Of a stretch of 28,960 bases of DNA, positions 1-8,549 are shown piece after piece. Where the stretch lies: assembly GCA_946644025.1 (NCBI GenBank), contig CAMPCG010000004.1, positions 1 through 28,960 of the forward strand, in the 5' to 3' direction. The number at the start of each line of letters is the position of its first letter. Within the stretch, counting starts at the first letter, position 1. The translations under genes and the position numbers were made by a program. The DNA is from an uncultured Prevotellaceae bacterium (GTDB lineage Bacteria; Bacteroidota; Bacteroidia; Bacteroidales; Bacteroidaceae). Under the pieces are notes generated by a model. It was not told where the DNA came from and ran no database searches. It saw only the letters and a program-made list of their open reading frames with translations.

Positions 1-191
1 TATTGAGCGTTGACGCTTTCAGCGTCTTATACGGGTTCATGCGGATAATCATTTACTTTTTAAAGAAGGCTCATATATATATATGTCCTGAACGCTTCGC
101 GTCTTACAAAAACAGGCAAAACCGATAAGACAAAATAAAGACATGTTCTATATTTACCCAACCCGTTGCTATCGAAATAATTTAAAAAAAT
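1..191. other. Gene-free left edge
   Basis: I see no credible gene here. There is a small hairpin (GACGC-tttca-GCGTC, 12-26) and an alternating AT palindrome around 73-86. The next gene's promoter begins at 192. The hairpin has no T-tract, so I do not call it a terminator. Confidence 0.5.
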
Positions 192-222
192 TTTGCGGAT
201 AAACAGTTTTTGCTTACCTTTG
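192..222 (+). promoter_or_regulatory. Bacteroidota-type promoter for the GLUG protein
   Basis: TTTG at 192-195, exactly 19 nt, then TACCTTTG at 215-222. This matches the Bacteroidota primary-sigma consensus TTTG-N19-TAnnTTTG. Transcription would start near 229, leaving a leader of about 33 nt before the ATG at 262. It supports the start at 262 over an upstream in-frame ATG at 193, which would lie inside the promoter. Confidence 0.8.
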
Positions 223-261
223 TACCCTGAAAACAAGCATAAACTAAACATTAATACCAGG

Positions 262-3200
262 ATGAAAAGAATTAATCTATTCTTGACATCCCTTCTCGCT
301 ATATGGCTGGGAGGGATTACTTCCGTTTGGGCTGAGGACACTCAGACGGTAACCAAGGAGAATTTCTGGGCGCATTATTCGGAGCGTCCTAATGCATTCT
401 CTTCTATCAACACGACGCTCAAGACGCTCGACATCACGTCGGAGGGCGAGCTGGCACTGTTTTCCAACATCGTCACCTACTCAACCACCGAAATTCTCGA
501 TGAACCGCTTCGCACGGGCTTCGAGGGCTGGACGGTCAACCTGACGACAGACCTCGACATGAGCGCACGCTACTGGAAGCCCATCGTGTTCAGCCAGCCC
601 TTCCGCGGCACCTTCAACGGAGGCGGCCACACCATCACCGGCCTGAAGGTCAATGCCGGTCTGATTACGACCGACTACAGTACCGACCCCGCCCGTATGG
701 CGCGCAACGGCTACGGACTCTTCGCCGAGGTGGAGGGCACGGTGCAGGACCTGAACATTGACGCCAGCACTTTCGAGCTGGAGAAGACACGCGTGTCCGT
801 CAGCGGCAACTACGTGGGCGCCATCTGCGGCAAGCTGAAGAACGGCGGATGCCTGCGCAACTGCAAAGTCGGCCTTAATACCACGGTAGAAGGCGTCGGC
901 TACATAGGCGGACTCGTTGGTCTGGTAGGCACGGGGCAGGTGGACGAAGCACTCACCATCATCGTGGGCTGCGTTAGCAGTGCAACGGTGAAAGGCCGTA
1001 GCTCCGTGGGCGGCATCGCCGGCGAGGTGGTCGGCAACGCCTCCGTGCGCTACTCGCTCTACGGGGGCAGTGGAGTGACAGTCACCGGCAGCACTGGTGG
1101 ACAGATCATAGGCAACAACCGTTCTACGGTCGAGGGAGAGAACAAGGTGGAGAAGAACTACTACACCAACGACTCATCTACGCCGCTGAACGCCGACGAC
1201 CGCTTGGCATACAGCGTGAGCTACAAAGCCTCCAATACGGGCGAAACGGATGAACCCTGGCTCGCACTGGACTTCGGACCCAGCATTGAATACGCGACCA
1301 GCGGCATCACCGCCTACGAGCACATTCTGAAAATCGGCGGCAAGTACTATGCCGGCAAGGACGAGAATGTAATCTTCGGCCTGAGCATCCAGAAAACCGA
1401 AAAGGGTACTTATATACATAATGTACGCGCGAACGACGACCTCGCCCGCAAGGAGAGTGCCGTCAAGTACAGCTTCACCATGCCCGCCGCAGATGCCGAA
1501 ATCACAGCCACCCTGCTGGCCGACAACAGCTGGGACCAGTTCCCCGCCGAGAGCTTCAGCAACATTGACGAGAGCACCAATACCATCACCATCACGACAG
1601 CGGCAGAGTTGGGACTGCTGGCCTACAATGTGAACAGTGGCATCAACAACTACGAGGGATGGACCATCGAACTGGACAAAGAAGCAACTTCCGAGTTTAT
1701 TGAAGACAAGCTCTCGCTGAGCGGTCACGGATGGGTGCCCATCGGTACGATGCAGAACCCCTTCCGCGGTACCTTCGACGGAAAGGGCCTCGGCATACGC
1801 TCGCTCATCACTGCCGACTCTTACACATTCAAGGACAATAGCGGACTCTTCGGATATGTCACCAACGCCACCATCAAGGGTGTGAAGCTCTACAACAGCA
1901 TCATCCAGGGTAAGGACTACGTGGGTGGCATCGTCGGACAGCTACGCGGTTACTCCGAGGTGACCGACTGCTACGTAGACGAGAGCTGCAACATCGTGGC
2001 TACCGGAGAATACGCAGGAGGCATCGCAGGATTAGCACGAATAGACGCCAAAATCATAGGGAACCAGTGCGCAGCACCCGTCAGCGGCGTGAAGCGTGTG
2101 GGTGGAATCGTGGGGCAGGTAGACAGCAAGACCACAATTAAGGACAACTTCTACACCGGCATCAAGGGCTACGTCACCGCATCGGGAGCAGAAGGCAACG
2201 GATGGGTATCCTACACCATAGGAAACATCAACACGATAGAACTGACAAAAGAGAGAAACTTCTCCGTAGGCGCACTCATAGAGACGACCATCAACGGCCA
2301 GGACAACCCGGCATACGCCGTGAGCTGCGACAACAGCCTCGTCACCCTCGCCTTCGACGGTGAAGAGTCTGTCGCTACCTACACCACCAGCGGCATCACG
2401 TCATACACCAACTCCCTGGAGTGGGGCGGAAAGCGCTACTTCCAGAAAGGCGCAACGACGAACGTCACCCTGACGACGACAGAAAGCGGAAGCGTGAAGA
2501 ACGTTACGGCAAGCAGCGGAACGCTGACCAAGACAGAGGGCGAAACGGACAACAAGTACACGCTGGCACTGGACAAGGAAGACCAGACCGACGTGGTCAT
2601 CTCGGCCACCGTGGGCGGATTGCTCTGGACAGACTACGCTGCCACGAGTTTCGACAACAGCGAAACTGAAAAGACCATCGAAATCTCCACCCCCGAGCAG
2701 CTGGCACTGCTGGCAAAGAACGTCAACGACGGTACAAGCTACAAGGGATGGAACATCGAGCTGACAGCAGACATCGACCTCAAGCATGTAACGGGCCATG
2801 AGAACAAAGAGCCTGAATGGGTGCCCATCGGTAACTACCAGGATCCCTTCGATGGAACGTTCAATGGTAATGGCTATACCATCAGAAACCTGACCATCTC
2901 CGAAAACAATGCACGTCCCTACAGCGGACTCTTCGGCTCCGTCTACGCTGACACTCAGGGCACCATAAACATCAAAGACGTAAAGCTGGCCTACAGCACC
3001 ATCAACGGTAAGTCGTACACGGGCGGCATCGCCGGAACGTTACGTGGATATGCCTTGGTGGAGAACTGCGTCGTGGAAAGCACCGTCACCGTCAATGGCA
3101 TCTCTTTCGTGGGAGGCATCGCAGGACAAACCGTCTCTAACGCTGCCACGGTGAAGGGATGTCTCAGCGAGGCCACGGTTAAGGGCACTGGCAACAACGT

Positions 3201-5847
3201 CGGCGGTATCGTAGGCGAGAACAATGGCGCGGTGAACTACAGCATCTACAACGGTACATCGGTCACAGGTGATAGAAATGTGGCTGCCTGCGTGGGACGC
3301 ATCGTAAAGTTCGACACCAAAGAGACCTATTACACCAACCCAGACTTCGTCAGCCAGAACAGCTACGACAAGCGAGCCTACAAACTCAGCTGCAGTACGG
3401 AAGGCTTGACGGTCACGATGCATAGTGATAAGGCCACAACGTTTGACAAGAGCAATCTGACCTACTATGAAAATGGAGGTAATCTCAACGGCTTCGAGCT
3501 TGGCGACCAGCTCTATGTAGGCGCAAATGCAACCGTAACTATCGACGTGGCACATACCACGGTAGGCGTCTGGGCCATCAAGGCCAACGACGACGGCGCC
3601 CTGCTGAAGTATCAGGGCACGGGCTACAACCTGACCAACGAGGACGGAAAGGGAACATTCATCCTCAACGTCAGCGCCACCGACTACGTGCTGACAGCCG
3701 TCAGCGCTGCCGACAACTTCGAGGGAGGCGGCGACGAAGAGCTGCCCTACCTCATACGCAACGAGCAGGACATGCTCCAGCTGGCGCTCGCTGTGAACTT
3801 GGGCGAAGAGAAATACCAAGGCATGTACTTCCGACTGGAGAACGACCTCGACTACAGCAACGAGAACGTCACACGCTTCCAGCCCATCGGCACCGCCGAG
3901 CATCCCTTCCTGGGCACCTTCGACGGCAACGGAAAGACCATCAATGGCATCACTTGCGACAAGTCGACCGAAACCGGCACCCAGTATCTGGGCATCTTCG
4001 GCTATATCAACTTTGGCACGGTCCAGCACCTGAAAGTGACCAATAGCACCTTTACGGGCAACGCCAACAGCTACGTGGGCGGCATCGTGGGCTTCTGCCT
4101 GGGTGACAAAGACAAAGAAACGACCATCCTCGACTGTCAGGTAGACGCCAACGTCACCGTCAGCGGACAATATGCCGCCGGCATCGCCGCGTGGGTGGGC
4201 ACCGAAGAAACATACGCGACCGGCATCAAGGCCAACGTGGAAGGCTGCGTCAGCGCGGCCAACGTCACGGCTACCGAGTGCGCCGGCGGCGTCATCGGAT
4301 GGATGCGCGGCAGCAACCTCCAGGTGAAGAACTGCCTCTACACCGGCAACAGCGTTGCAAACGGAACGGCTACGGAAGGAAAAACGCAGTACAAAGCCTA
4401 CGGCGTGGCCAATTACAACAGTAACAGTATTCAGTCGCTCGACATCTACTACACGCAGAACCTGCCCTCGATTAACACCGCCGACAAGCGGGCCTACGAG
4501 ATAGTGCCCGCCAAAAACTGTGCCGTCAACGGTAGTACAACAACGGCCAATCTCCTCTTAGAGTTCACCGAGCCTACCACGGCCTACAGCCTCACCGGCA
4601 TACAGGGCTACGAGGTGGGCCTGTCATACGACGAACACTACTACGCCACGGAAGGTCAGACGGCCAAGTTCACCCTGAAGGCCGATAATGGCGGAGCGCT
4701 GAGCAATGTGAAGGCCACGCCTGATGCGACCATCACTGAAGCCGACGGTGTCTACTCCCTGACGCTCGGAGCCAGCAACTACACCATCAGCGCCGACGTC
4801 GCAATCGAATGGGCGGGAAGCGGCACCGAGACCGATCCTTACATCATCAAAACCATAGATGAGATGAACCTGCTGTCCTCACGCGCTGCCGCCGGCAACG
4901 AGTTCGGCGGAAAGTTCTTCAGACTGGATGCCGACCTGGACTACAGCAATGAGACTGTAACCGACGGCAAAAACTTCACCCCCATCAAGAACTTCAGAGG
5001 CACCTTCGACGGCAACAGCCATTCCCTCAGCGGCATCACAATCGATACCCCCGATACCGACGTTGTCGGCATCTTCTACTCGCTCACGGGCGGTAAACTG
5101 AAGAACCTCACAGTGAAGAACAGCACCATCAGGGGTAACTACTACGTGGGCGGCATCGTTGCCATCATCTCCTCGTCTACAATCTACACCGAACTGGCCA
5201 GCATCGAGAACTGCTACGTCGACGAAGACGTCACCGTTGAGGCTATATATGACCACGGTGCCAACGTCGGCGGTGTGCTGGGCTTCTTCTCTACTGGCAC
5301 AATCCTGAATGTGATTGGCAATGTCAGCAAAGCCACGGTAAAGACACCTGCCGGTAACGCCGGCGGCATCGTGGGAAGAAAGCCCTCCAACGCCAACGGC
5401 AACGTCTATGACAACCTCTACCTGGGCTCTGCCTCGCAGATTACCGGTGCATCCAAAGGCGCCATCTTCGGCAAGCAGGAAAGCCGCTACGGCAGGGTGA
5501 ACACCAACTTCTTCACCGACCCGGCCTTCGCCACCACCCAGTACGGGTCACTGGCATACGCCTACGAGAACGTCACCTACGATGCCGAGCCCACCGAGGA
5601 CCACGGCCTCGTAGCCCACTACGAAGACAACAACCTGGTGGAGTACAACAACACGTTCTACAGCCGCTACCAGAAGGGCGACGCCAACGGCGACGGCGTG
5701 GTGAACATCACCGACAACGTGGCTGTAGTGGAGTATATCCATGGCAAGACGGAAGGCTACAACGCCTTTGCTGCCGACGCTAACGGTGACGGAGTGGTGA
5801 ACATCACCGACGCCGTGAGGGTCGTGGAAATCATCCATGGAAAATGA
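262..5847 (+). CDS. Giant secreted GLUG-repeat protein with C-terminal dockerin-like repeats
   Basis: About 1861 residues. A signal peptide (MKRINLFLTSLLAIWLGG...VWA|E) indicates export. The body is five repeats of roughly 360 residues, starting near residues 57, 446, 809, 1166 and 1529. Each begins with an 'ELxLLAxxVNxG...GWxIELxxDIDL...W.PIG...PFxGTFDGNGxTI' block. This is followed by GLUG-type strands ('YVGGIVGxLRG', 'NVGGIVG') and, in most modules, a short Ig-like stretch before the next. Residues ~1804-1861 hold two calcium-loop dockerin-like repeats, GDANGDGVVNITD and ADANGDGVVNITD. GLUG proteins are usually surface beta-helical adhesins or binding proteins; the ligand is unknown. The start at 262 is chosen from the promoter at 192-222 and the signal peptide. 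A cohesin-like protein follows 44 nt downstream, probably in the same transcript. No catalytic domain is recognisable. Confidence 0.85.
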   Translation: MKRINLFLTSLLAIWLGGITSVWAEDTQTVTKENFWAHYSERPNAFSSINTTLKTLDITSEGELALFSNIVTYSTTEILDEPLRTGFEGWTVNLTTDLDMSARYWKPIVFSQPFRGTFNGGGHTITGLKVNAGLITTDYSTDPARMARNGYGLFAEVEGTVQDLNIDASTFELEKTRVSVSGNYVGAICGKLKNGGCLRNCKVGLNTTVEGVGYIGGLVGLVGTGQVDEALTIIVGCVSSATVKGRSSVGGIAGEVVGNASVRYSLYGGSGVTVTGSTGGQIIGNNRSTVEGENKVEKNYYTNDSSTPLNADDRLAYSVSYKASNTGETDEPWLALDFGPSIEYATSGITAYEHILKIGGKYYAGKDENVIFGLSIQKTEKGTYIHNVRANDDLARKESAVKYSFTMPAADAEITATLLADNSWDQFPAESFSNIDESTNTITITTAAELGLLAYNVNSGINNYEGWTIELDKEATSEFIEDKLSLSGHGWVPIGTMQNPFRGTFDGKGLGIRSLITADSYTFKDNSGLFGYVTNATIKGVKLYNSIIQGKDYVGGIVGQLRGYSEVTDCYVDESCNIVATGEYAGGIAGLARIDAKIIGNQCAAPVSGVKRVGGIVGQVDSKTTIKDNFYTGIKGYVTASGAEGNGWVSYTIGNINTIELTKERNFSVGALIETTINGQDNPAYAVSCDNSLVTLAFDGEESVATYTTSGITSYTNSLEWGGKRYFQKGATTNVTLTTTESGSVKNVTASSGTLTKTEGETDNKYTLALDKEDQTDVVISATVGGLLWTDYAATSFDNSETEKTIEISTPEQLALLAKNVNDGTSYKGWNIELTADIDLKHVTGHENKEPEWVPIGNYQDPFDGTFNGNGYTIRNLTISENNARPYSGLFGSVYADTQGTINIKDVKLAYSTINGKSYTGGIAGTLRGYALVENCVVESTVTVNGISFVGGIAGQTVSNAATVKGCLSEATVKGTGNNVGGIVGENNGAVNYSIYNGTSVTGDRNVAACVGRIVKFDTKETYYTNPDFVSQNSYDKRAYKLSCSTEGLTVTMHSDKATTFDKSNLTYYENGGNLNGFELGDQLYVGANATVTIDVAHTTVGVWAIKANDDGALLKYQGTGYNLTNEDGKGTFILNVSATDYVLTAVSAADNFEGGGDEELPYLIRNEQDMLQLALAVNLGEEKYQGMYFRLENDLDYSNENVTRFQPIGTAEHPFLGTFDGNGKTINGITCDKSTETGTQYLGIFGYINFGTVQHLKVTNSTFTGNANSYVGGIVGFCLGDKDKETTILDCQVDANVTVSGQYAAGIAAWVGTEETYATGIKANVEGCVSAANVTATECAGGVIGWMRGSNLQVKNCLYTGNSVANGTATEGKTQYKAYGVANYNSNSIQSLDIYYTQNLPSINTADKRAYEIVPAKNCAVNGSTTTANLLLEFTEPTTAYSLTGIQGYEVGLSYDEHYYATEGQTAKFTLKADNGGALSNVKATPDATITEADGVYSLTLGASNYTISADVAIEWAGSGTETDPYIIKTIDEMNLLSSRAAAGNEFGGKFFRLDADLDYSNETVTDGKNFTPIKNFRGTFDGNSHSLSGITIDTPDTDVVGIFYSLTGGKLKNLTVKNSTIRGNYYVGGIVAIISSSTIYTELASIENCYVDEDVTVEAIYDHGANVGGVLGFFSTGTILNVIGNVSKATVKTPAGNAGGIVGRKPSNANGNVYDNLYLGSASQITGASKGAIFGKQESRYGRVNTNFFTDPAFATTQYGSLAYAYENVTYDAEPTEDHGLVAHYEDNNLVEYNNTFYSRYQKGDANGDGVVNITDNVAVVEYIHGKTEGYNAFAADANGDGVVNITDAVRVVEIIHGK

Positions 5848-5891
5848 TATAGAGAAACAATTAACAACATCAAAACAAAACAAACAAGAAA

Positions 5892-7070
5892 ATGAAAAAG
5901 AAATTTCTGATGCTTCTGACCCTGCTCTCAGCTGTCATTGGCACCTATGCAGACAACACACTCACTGCCACCGGCTCCATCGCCAAGGCCAGCGGGTCAA
6001 TGGGCATACTCTCGGTCAGCTTGACCAACGATGTGGACATCAAGGGCGTGCAGTTCAATCTGACCCTGCCCGAAGGCATATCGGTAGTGGACCCTTCGGT
6101 CACCTCACGTGCTACAGGCTTTTCTGATACATACACGGCCGAAACTGGTTTGCTTACTTTAAGCACTACTTCTGAAACCACAGCTATTGCCGCTGGCGAG
6201 GGAGACATCGTAACCTTCACGATAAAAGCAAACAGCGAACTTACAGCAGGAACAGCAAGCGGAACACTGTCAGGTATTGTTCTTTCTACGTCTGGAACCA
6301 CATCTTTAACTCCTGCTGACATTTCCTACAACCTTGAGATTACCGACGGTGTCGTCCTTGACGAGAACTCTACCGCACTTCCCGTAACCCAAGGCCCCGT
6401 GGACGTGACGATGAAGCGCACGCTGAAGGGCGGAGTGTGGAACACTCTCTGTCTGCCGTTTGCAGTTGATGCTTCAACGATAATCAGCGCTATCAATACA
6501 GCTGGTGGCGGAAGCACTTCGATTTGCTATTTAAGCGATTGTACAACAAGTGGAACTACTATATCTGTCTCATTTGGGTCATACAATAGTGGTTCTTTGA
6601 GTGCAAACTATCCCATCATTGTAAAGCCGACAAATGACGTTTCTTCATTTAATTTTGCTGGCGTGTCGATATTTGCTAGTGAGACAGACAATACGGCAGT
6701 GGTTGAGACAGGCAGTGGACCAGGTAAACAGACAGTTGCAACATTCTACGGTACCCTTCGCGCTGGCATCACCATTCCTGCCGATAACATCTTCCTTGGA
6801 GCTGGCGACAACAAGTTCTACTACAGCGACGGCTCGAACACCATCAAGGGCTTCCGCGGCTACTTCTATCTGAAGGACTTCAAGAGCAGCGATGCTTCCC
6901 GTCAGATCAAGCTCATGGTCGACGGCGAGGATGCCACCGGCATTGAGGGTCTTTACATCAACGGCGAGGCTGTCGCAGAGGGTATCTACAACCTGAAGGG
7001 CCAGCGCGTCGACATGCCCACGCAGAAGGGCGTCTACATCAAGGACGGCAAGAAGGTCGTCATCAAGTAA
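5892..7070 (+). CDS. Secreted protein with cohesin-like N-terminal domain and sorting-type C-terminus
   Basis: 392 residues. The signal peptide is MKKKFLMLLTLLSAVIGTYA. Residues ~22-150 have the pattern of cohesin-like beta-sandwiches common in Bacteroidales: 'LSVSLTNDVDIKGVQFNLTLPEGISVV', then 'GEGDIVTFTIKAN' and 'GTASGTLSGIVLS'. A second domain contains 'GGVWNTLCLPFAVDAS' near residue 178, often seen in Prevotella secreted proteins. The end (~350-392) is 'GIYNLKGQRV...KGVYIKDGKKVVIK', resembling type IX secretion type A sorting domains. It lies 44 nt after the dockerin-bearing GLUG gene, so the two may be co-transcribed and may interact; that is inference. Codons are AT-rich in the middle (about 6130-6740) and GC-rich at both ends, suggesting a mosaic. 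The cohesin call rests on pattern, not alignment. Confidence 0.65.
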   Translation: MKKKFLMLLTLLSAVIGTYADNTLTATGSIAKASGSMGILSVSLTNDVDIKGVQFNLTLPEGISVVDPSVTSRATGFSDTYTAETGLLTLSTTSETTAIAAGEGDIVTFTIKANSELTAGTASGTLSGIVLSTSGTTSLTPADISYNLEITDGVVLDENSTALPVTQGPVDVTMKRTLKGGVWNTLCLPFAVDASTIISAINTAGGGSTSICYLSDCTTSGTTISVSFGSYNSGSLSANYPIIVKPTNDVSSFNFAGVSIFASETDNTAVVETGSGPGKQTVATFYGTLRAGITIPADNIFLGAGDNKFYYSDGSNTIKGFRGYFYLKDFKSSDASRQIKLMVDGEDATGIEGLYINGEAVAEGIYNLKGQRVDMPTQKGVYIKDGKKVVIK

Positions 7071-7107
7071 CCAACTGAAAAACAAACAAAACTACACAAT
7101 TACGACA

Positions 7108-7287
7108 ATGAACAAGAAAACATACGTAGCTCCCGTGATGAGGGAGACGGTCATCAACATGTCAAAGATGATTTGTGCCTCCGTAGTCGGTGGCGGCGCT
7201 GCCAACGACATCAAGTGGGGCGGCAGCGGCGCAGGCAAGGAAGCCGGCAGCCGCCAGGGCAGCTCCTGGGAAGACGACGAGGAGTAA
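7108..7287 (+). CDS. Small peptide with 'KxYxxP' start and acidic Trp tail
   Basis: 59 residues from the ATG at 7108 to TAA at 7285. It begins MNKKTYVAPVM, has 'MSKMICAS', a Gly-rich middle (VVGGG..., WGGSGAG) and ends SSWEDDEE. No signal peptide, metal site or known domain is visible. It lies 37 nt after the cohesin-like gene and just before an intrinsic terminator, so it should be the last cistron of that operon. The peptide at 15426-15599 shares the layout (Lys-x-Tyr-x-x-Pro start, 'MI(C)A-S' near residue 20, Trp plus acidic C-terminus) and the same position behind a large secreted protein. Function is unknown. Placement, start context and a paralog argue that it is real. Confidence 0.7.
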   Translation: MNKKTYVAPVMRETVINMSKMICASVVGGGAANDIKWGGSGAGKEAGSRQGSSWEDDEE

Positions 7288-7320
7288 TCCGACCAAGAAA
7301 AGCTATAAGCACGACAAGTA

Positions 7321-7361
7321 CGCCGGGCCAACCACAGGGTGTTGGTCCGGCGGATTTTTTT
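7321..7361 (+). terminator. Intrinsic terminator after the GLUG/cohesin-like operon
   Basis: Twelve-base-pair stem (7321-7332 with 7341-7352, one G-U pair) around an 8-nt loop, followed by seven T at 7355-7361. It ends the transcript containing the small peptide. Confidence 0.85.
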
Positions 7362-7399
7362 GTAACTGTTCAGTCATAAACATCAGCCATATTATCTTG

Positions 7400-7508
7400 G
7401 ACACTGATCGGACTGGTTGGACTGATTAATACTGATCTTGGGCGGCTACAGCCGCCGTATGCGGCGACGAGAAAAGTGAAAATCAGTCCAATCAGTTCAA
7501 TCAGTGTC
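7400..7508. repeat. Long imperfect inverted repeat built of ~9-nt units
   Basis: Arms 7400-7427 and 7481-7508 are inverted copies matching at 25 of 28 positions. Each arm is a run of ~9-nt units (AATCAGTCC, AATCAGTTC, AATCAGTGTC on the right). The loop holds a perfect small hairpin, GGCGGC-taca-GCCGCC, at 7441-7456. There is no T-tract, so it is not an ordinary terminator. It resembles other inverted arrays in this window in architecture but not in sequence. Confidence 0.8.
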
Positions 7509-7537
7509 AAACAATAGTCGAAAATAATGTGAATTTC

Positions 7538-7569
7538 TTTGGCCGTTTCATAAATAAGTCGTATTTTTG
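7538..7569 (+). promoter_or_regulatory. Promoter for the ATPase / DUF4435 genes
   Basis: TTTG at 7538-7541, 20 nt, then TATTTTTG at 7562-7569, a good Bacteroidota -33/-7 pair. The ATG follows at 7599, giving a short leader. Confidence 0.7.
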
Positions 7570-7598
7570 CCAAAACTAACTACTTTACCTTTCCTATC

Positions 7599-8435
7599 AT
7601 GCAGAAATTCGCAGACTACATCAAGCGCATAGAGATTGACGCGCTGTGGAGCGGCAAGAAGCACGTGGTGTGGGAGCTCGACCCGAGGGTGAACATCCTC
7701 AGCGGCATCAACGGCGTGGGCAAGAGCACCATCCTGAACAAGGTGGTGAAGGGACTGGCCCAGGGCGGCGAGTTCGCCAGCCACACGCTCAAGGGCGTAC
7801 GCCTCGAGGTGGAGCCCGAGGACGCGCGATGGATTCGCTACGACATGATACGCTCGCTCGACTCCAACCTCTCGCAGACGCTGACAGAGGGCGAGGGATT
7901 CATTCGCCAGGCACTGTCGGCACTGGCCGGAGTGGGCGGAGGGTCGCTGCTCGACATACAGCTCTACAACCTGCAGCGCAAGTACCTGGACTATCAGGTG
8001 AACATCGGCAACCGCATCATAGAGCAGCTGCAACAGGGCAACGCCGAGGCCGCACAGCAGCTGTCGCTGAAGAAGAAACGATTCCAGGACATGGTCGACG
8101 AGCTCTTCGCCGAGACGGGCAAGCGCATCATACGCACGGAAAACGAGATACGCTTCACGCAGATTGGCGAGGTGCTCCTGCCCTACCAGCTCTCCAGCGG
8201 CGAGAAGCAGATATTGGCCATACTGCTCACCGTGCTCGTAGAGGACGACCTGCCCTATGTGCTCTTCATGGACGAGCCCGAGGTGAGCCTGCACATAGAG
8301 TGGCAGAAACGACTCATAGACCTCATACTCGAGCTCAACCCTAACGTGCAGATAATCCTTACCACCCACTCGCCGGCCGTCATCATGAACGGATGGACAG
8401 ACCGCGTCACCGAGGTCTCGGACATCACAGTCTAA
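7599..8435 (+). CDS. AAA/ABC-type ATPase (AAA_15/AAA_21-like), partner of DUF4435 protein
   Basis: 278 residues with the full ABC-class ATPase set: Walker A GINGVGKST (36-44), signature LSSGEKQ (198-204), Walker B VLFMDEPE (221-228), and the switch LTTHSP (254-259). The 'N.L.G.NGVGKST' start and a 'DEPEVSLH' Walker B are typical of OLD/RecF-like ATPases rather than transporters. No membrane segment is seen. The next gene encodes a DUF4435 protein, the pairing used by the PARIS phage-defence system (AriA ATPase plus AriB nuclease). This ATPase is compact: residues ~50-195 are the only insert between the nucleotide motifs, so it may represent a related, shorter family rather than true AriA. The 114-nt gap to the next gene is filled by a tandem repeat. 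Confidence 0.75.
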   Translation: MQKFADYIKRIEIDALWSGKKHVVWELDPRVNILSGINGVGKSTILNKVVKGLAQGGEFASHTLKGVRLEVEPEDARWIRYDMIRSLDSNLSQTLTEGEGFIRQALSALAGVGGGSLLDIQLYNLQRKYLDYQVNIGNRIIEQLQQGNAEAAQQLSLKKKRFQDMVDELFAETGKRIIRTENEIRFTQIGEVLLPYQLSSGEKQILAILLTVLVEDDLPYVLFMDEPEVSLHIEWQKRLIDLILELNPNVQIILTTHSPAVIMNGWTDRVTEVSDITV

Positions 8436-8436
8436 A

Positions 8437-8535
8437 ACTAGAAAGACTAGAAAATCTAGAAAGACTAGAAAAACTAGAAAGACTAGAGAAACTAGAAAGA
8501 CTAGAAAATCCAGAAAGACTAGAGAAACCAGAAAG
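8437..8535. repeat. Eleven 9-nt tandem units between ATPase and DUF4435 genes
   Basis: From 8437 to 8535 the sequence divides exactly into eleven 9-nt units of consensus ACTAGAAAR. Odd units end in AAAG, and even units in AAAA or AGAA, so an 18-nt dimer is the higher-order period. It starts two bases after the ATPase stop codon and ends 14 nt before the next ATG. No inverted partner arm is present. Confidence 0.9.
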
Positions 8536-8549
8536 CCTCCCCCCTACCC

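Noticed and set aside
60..341. 93-residue minus-strand frame at the left edge
   Set aside because: It is antisense to the promoter and signal peptide of the GLUG gene and resembles no protein I know.
8437..8535. Possible CRISPR array
   Set aside because: Units are 9 nt with no spacers; the same applies to the 21-bp units at 19036-19140. No cas genes are present.
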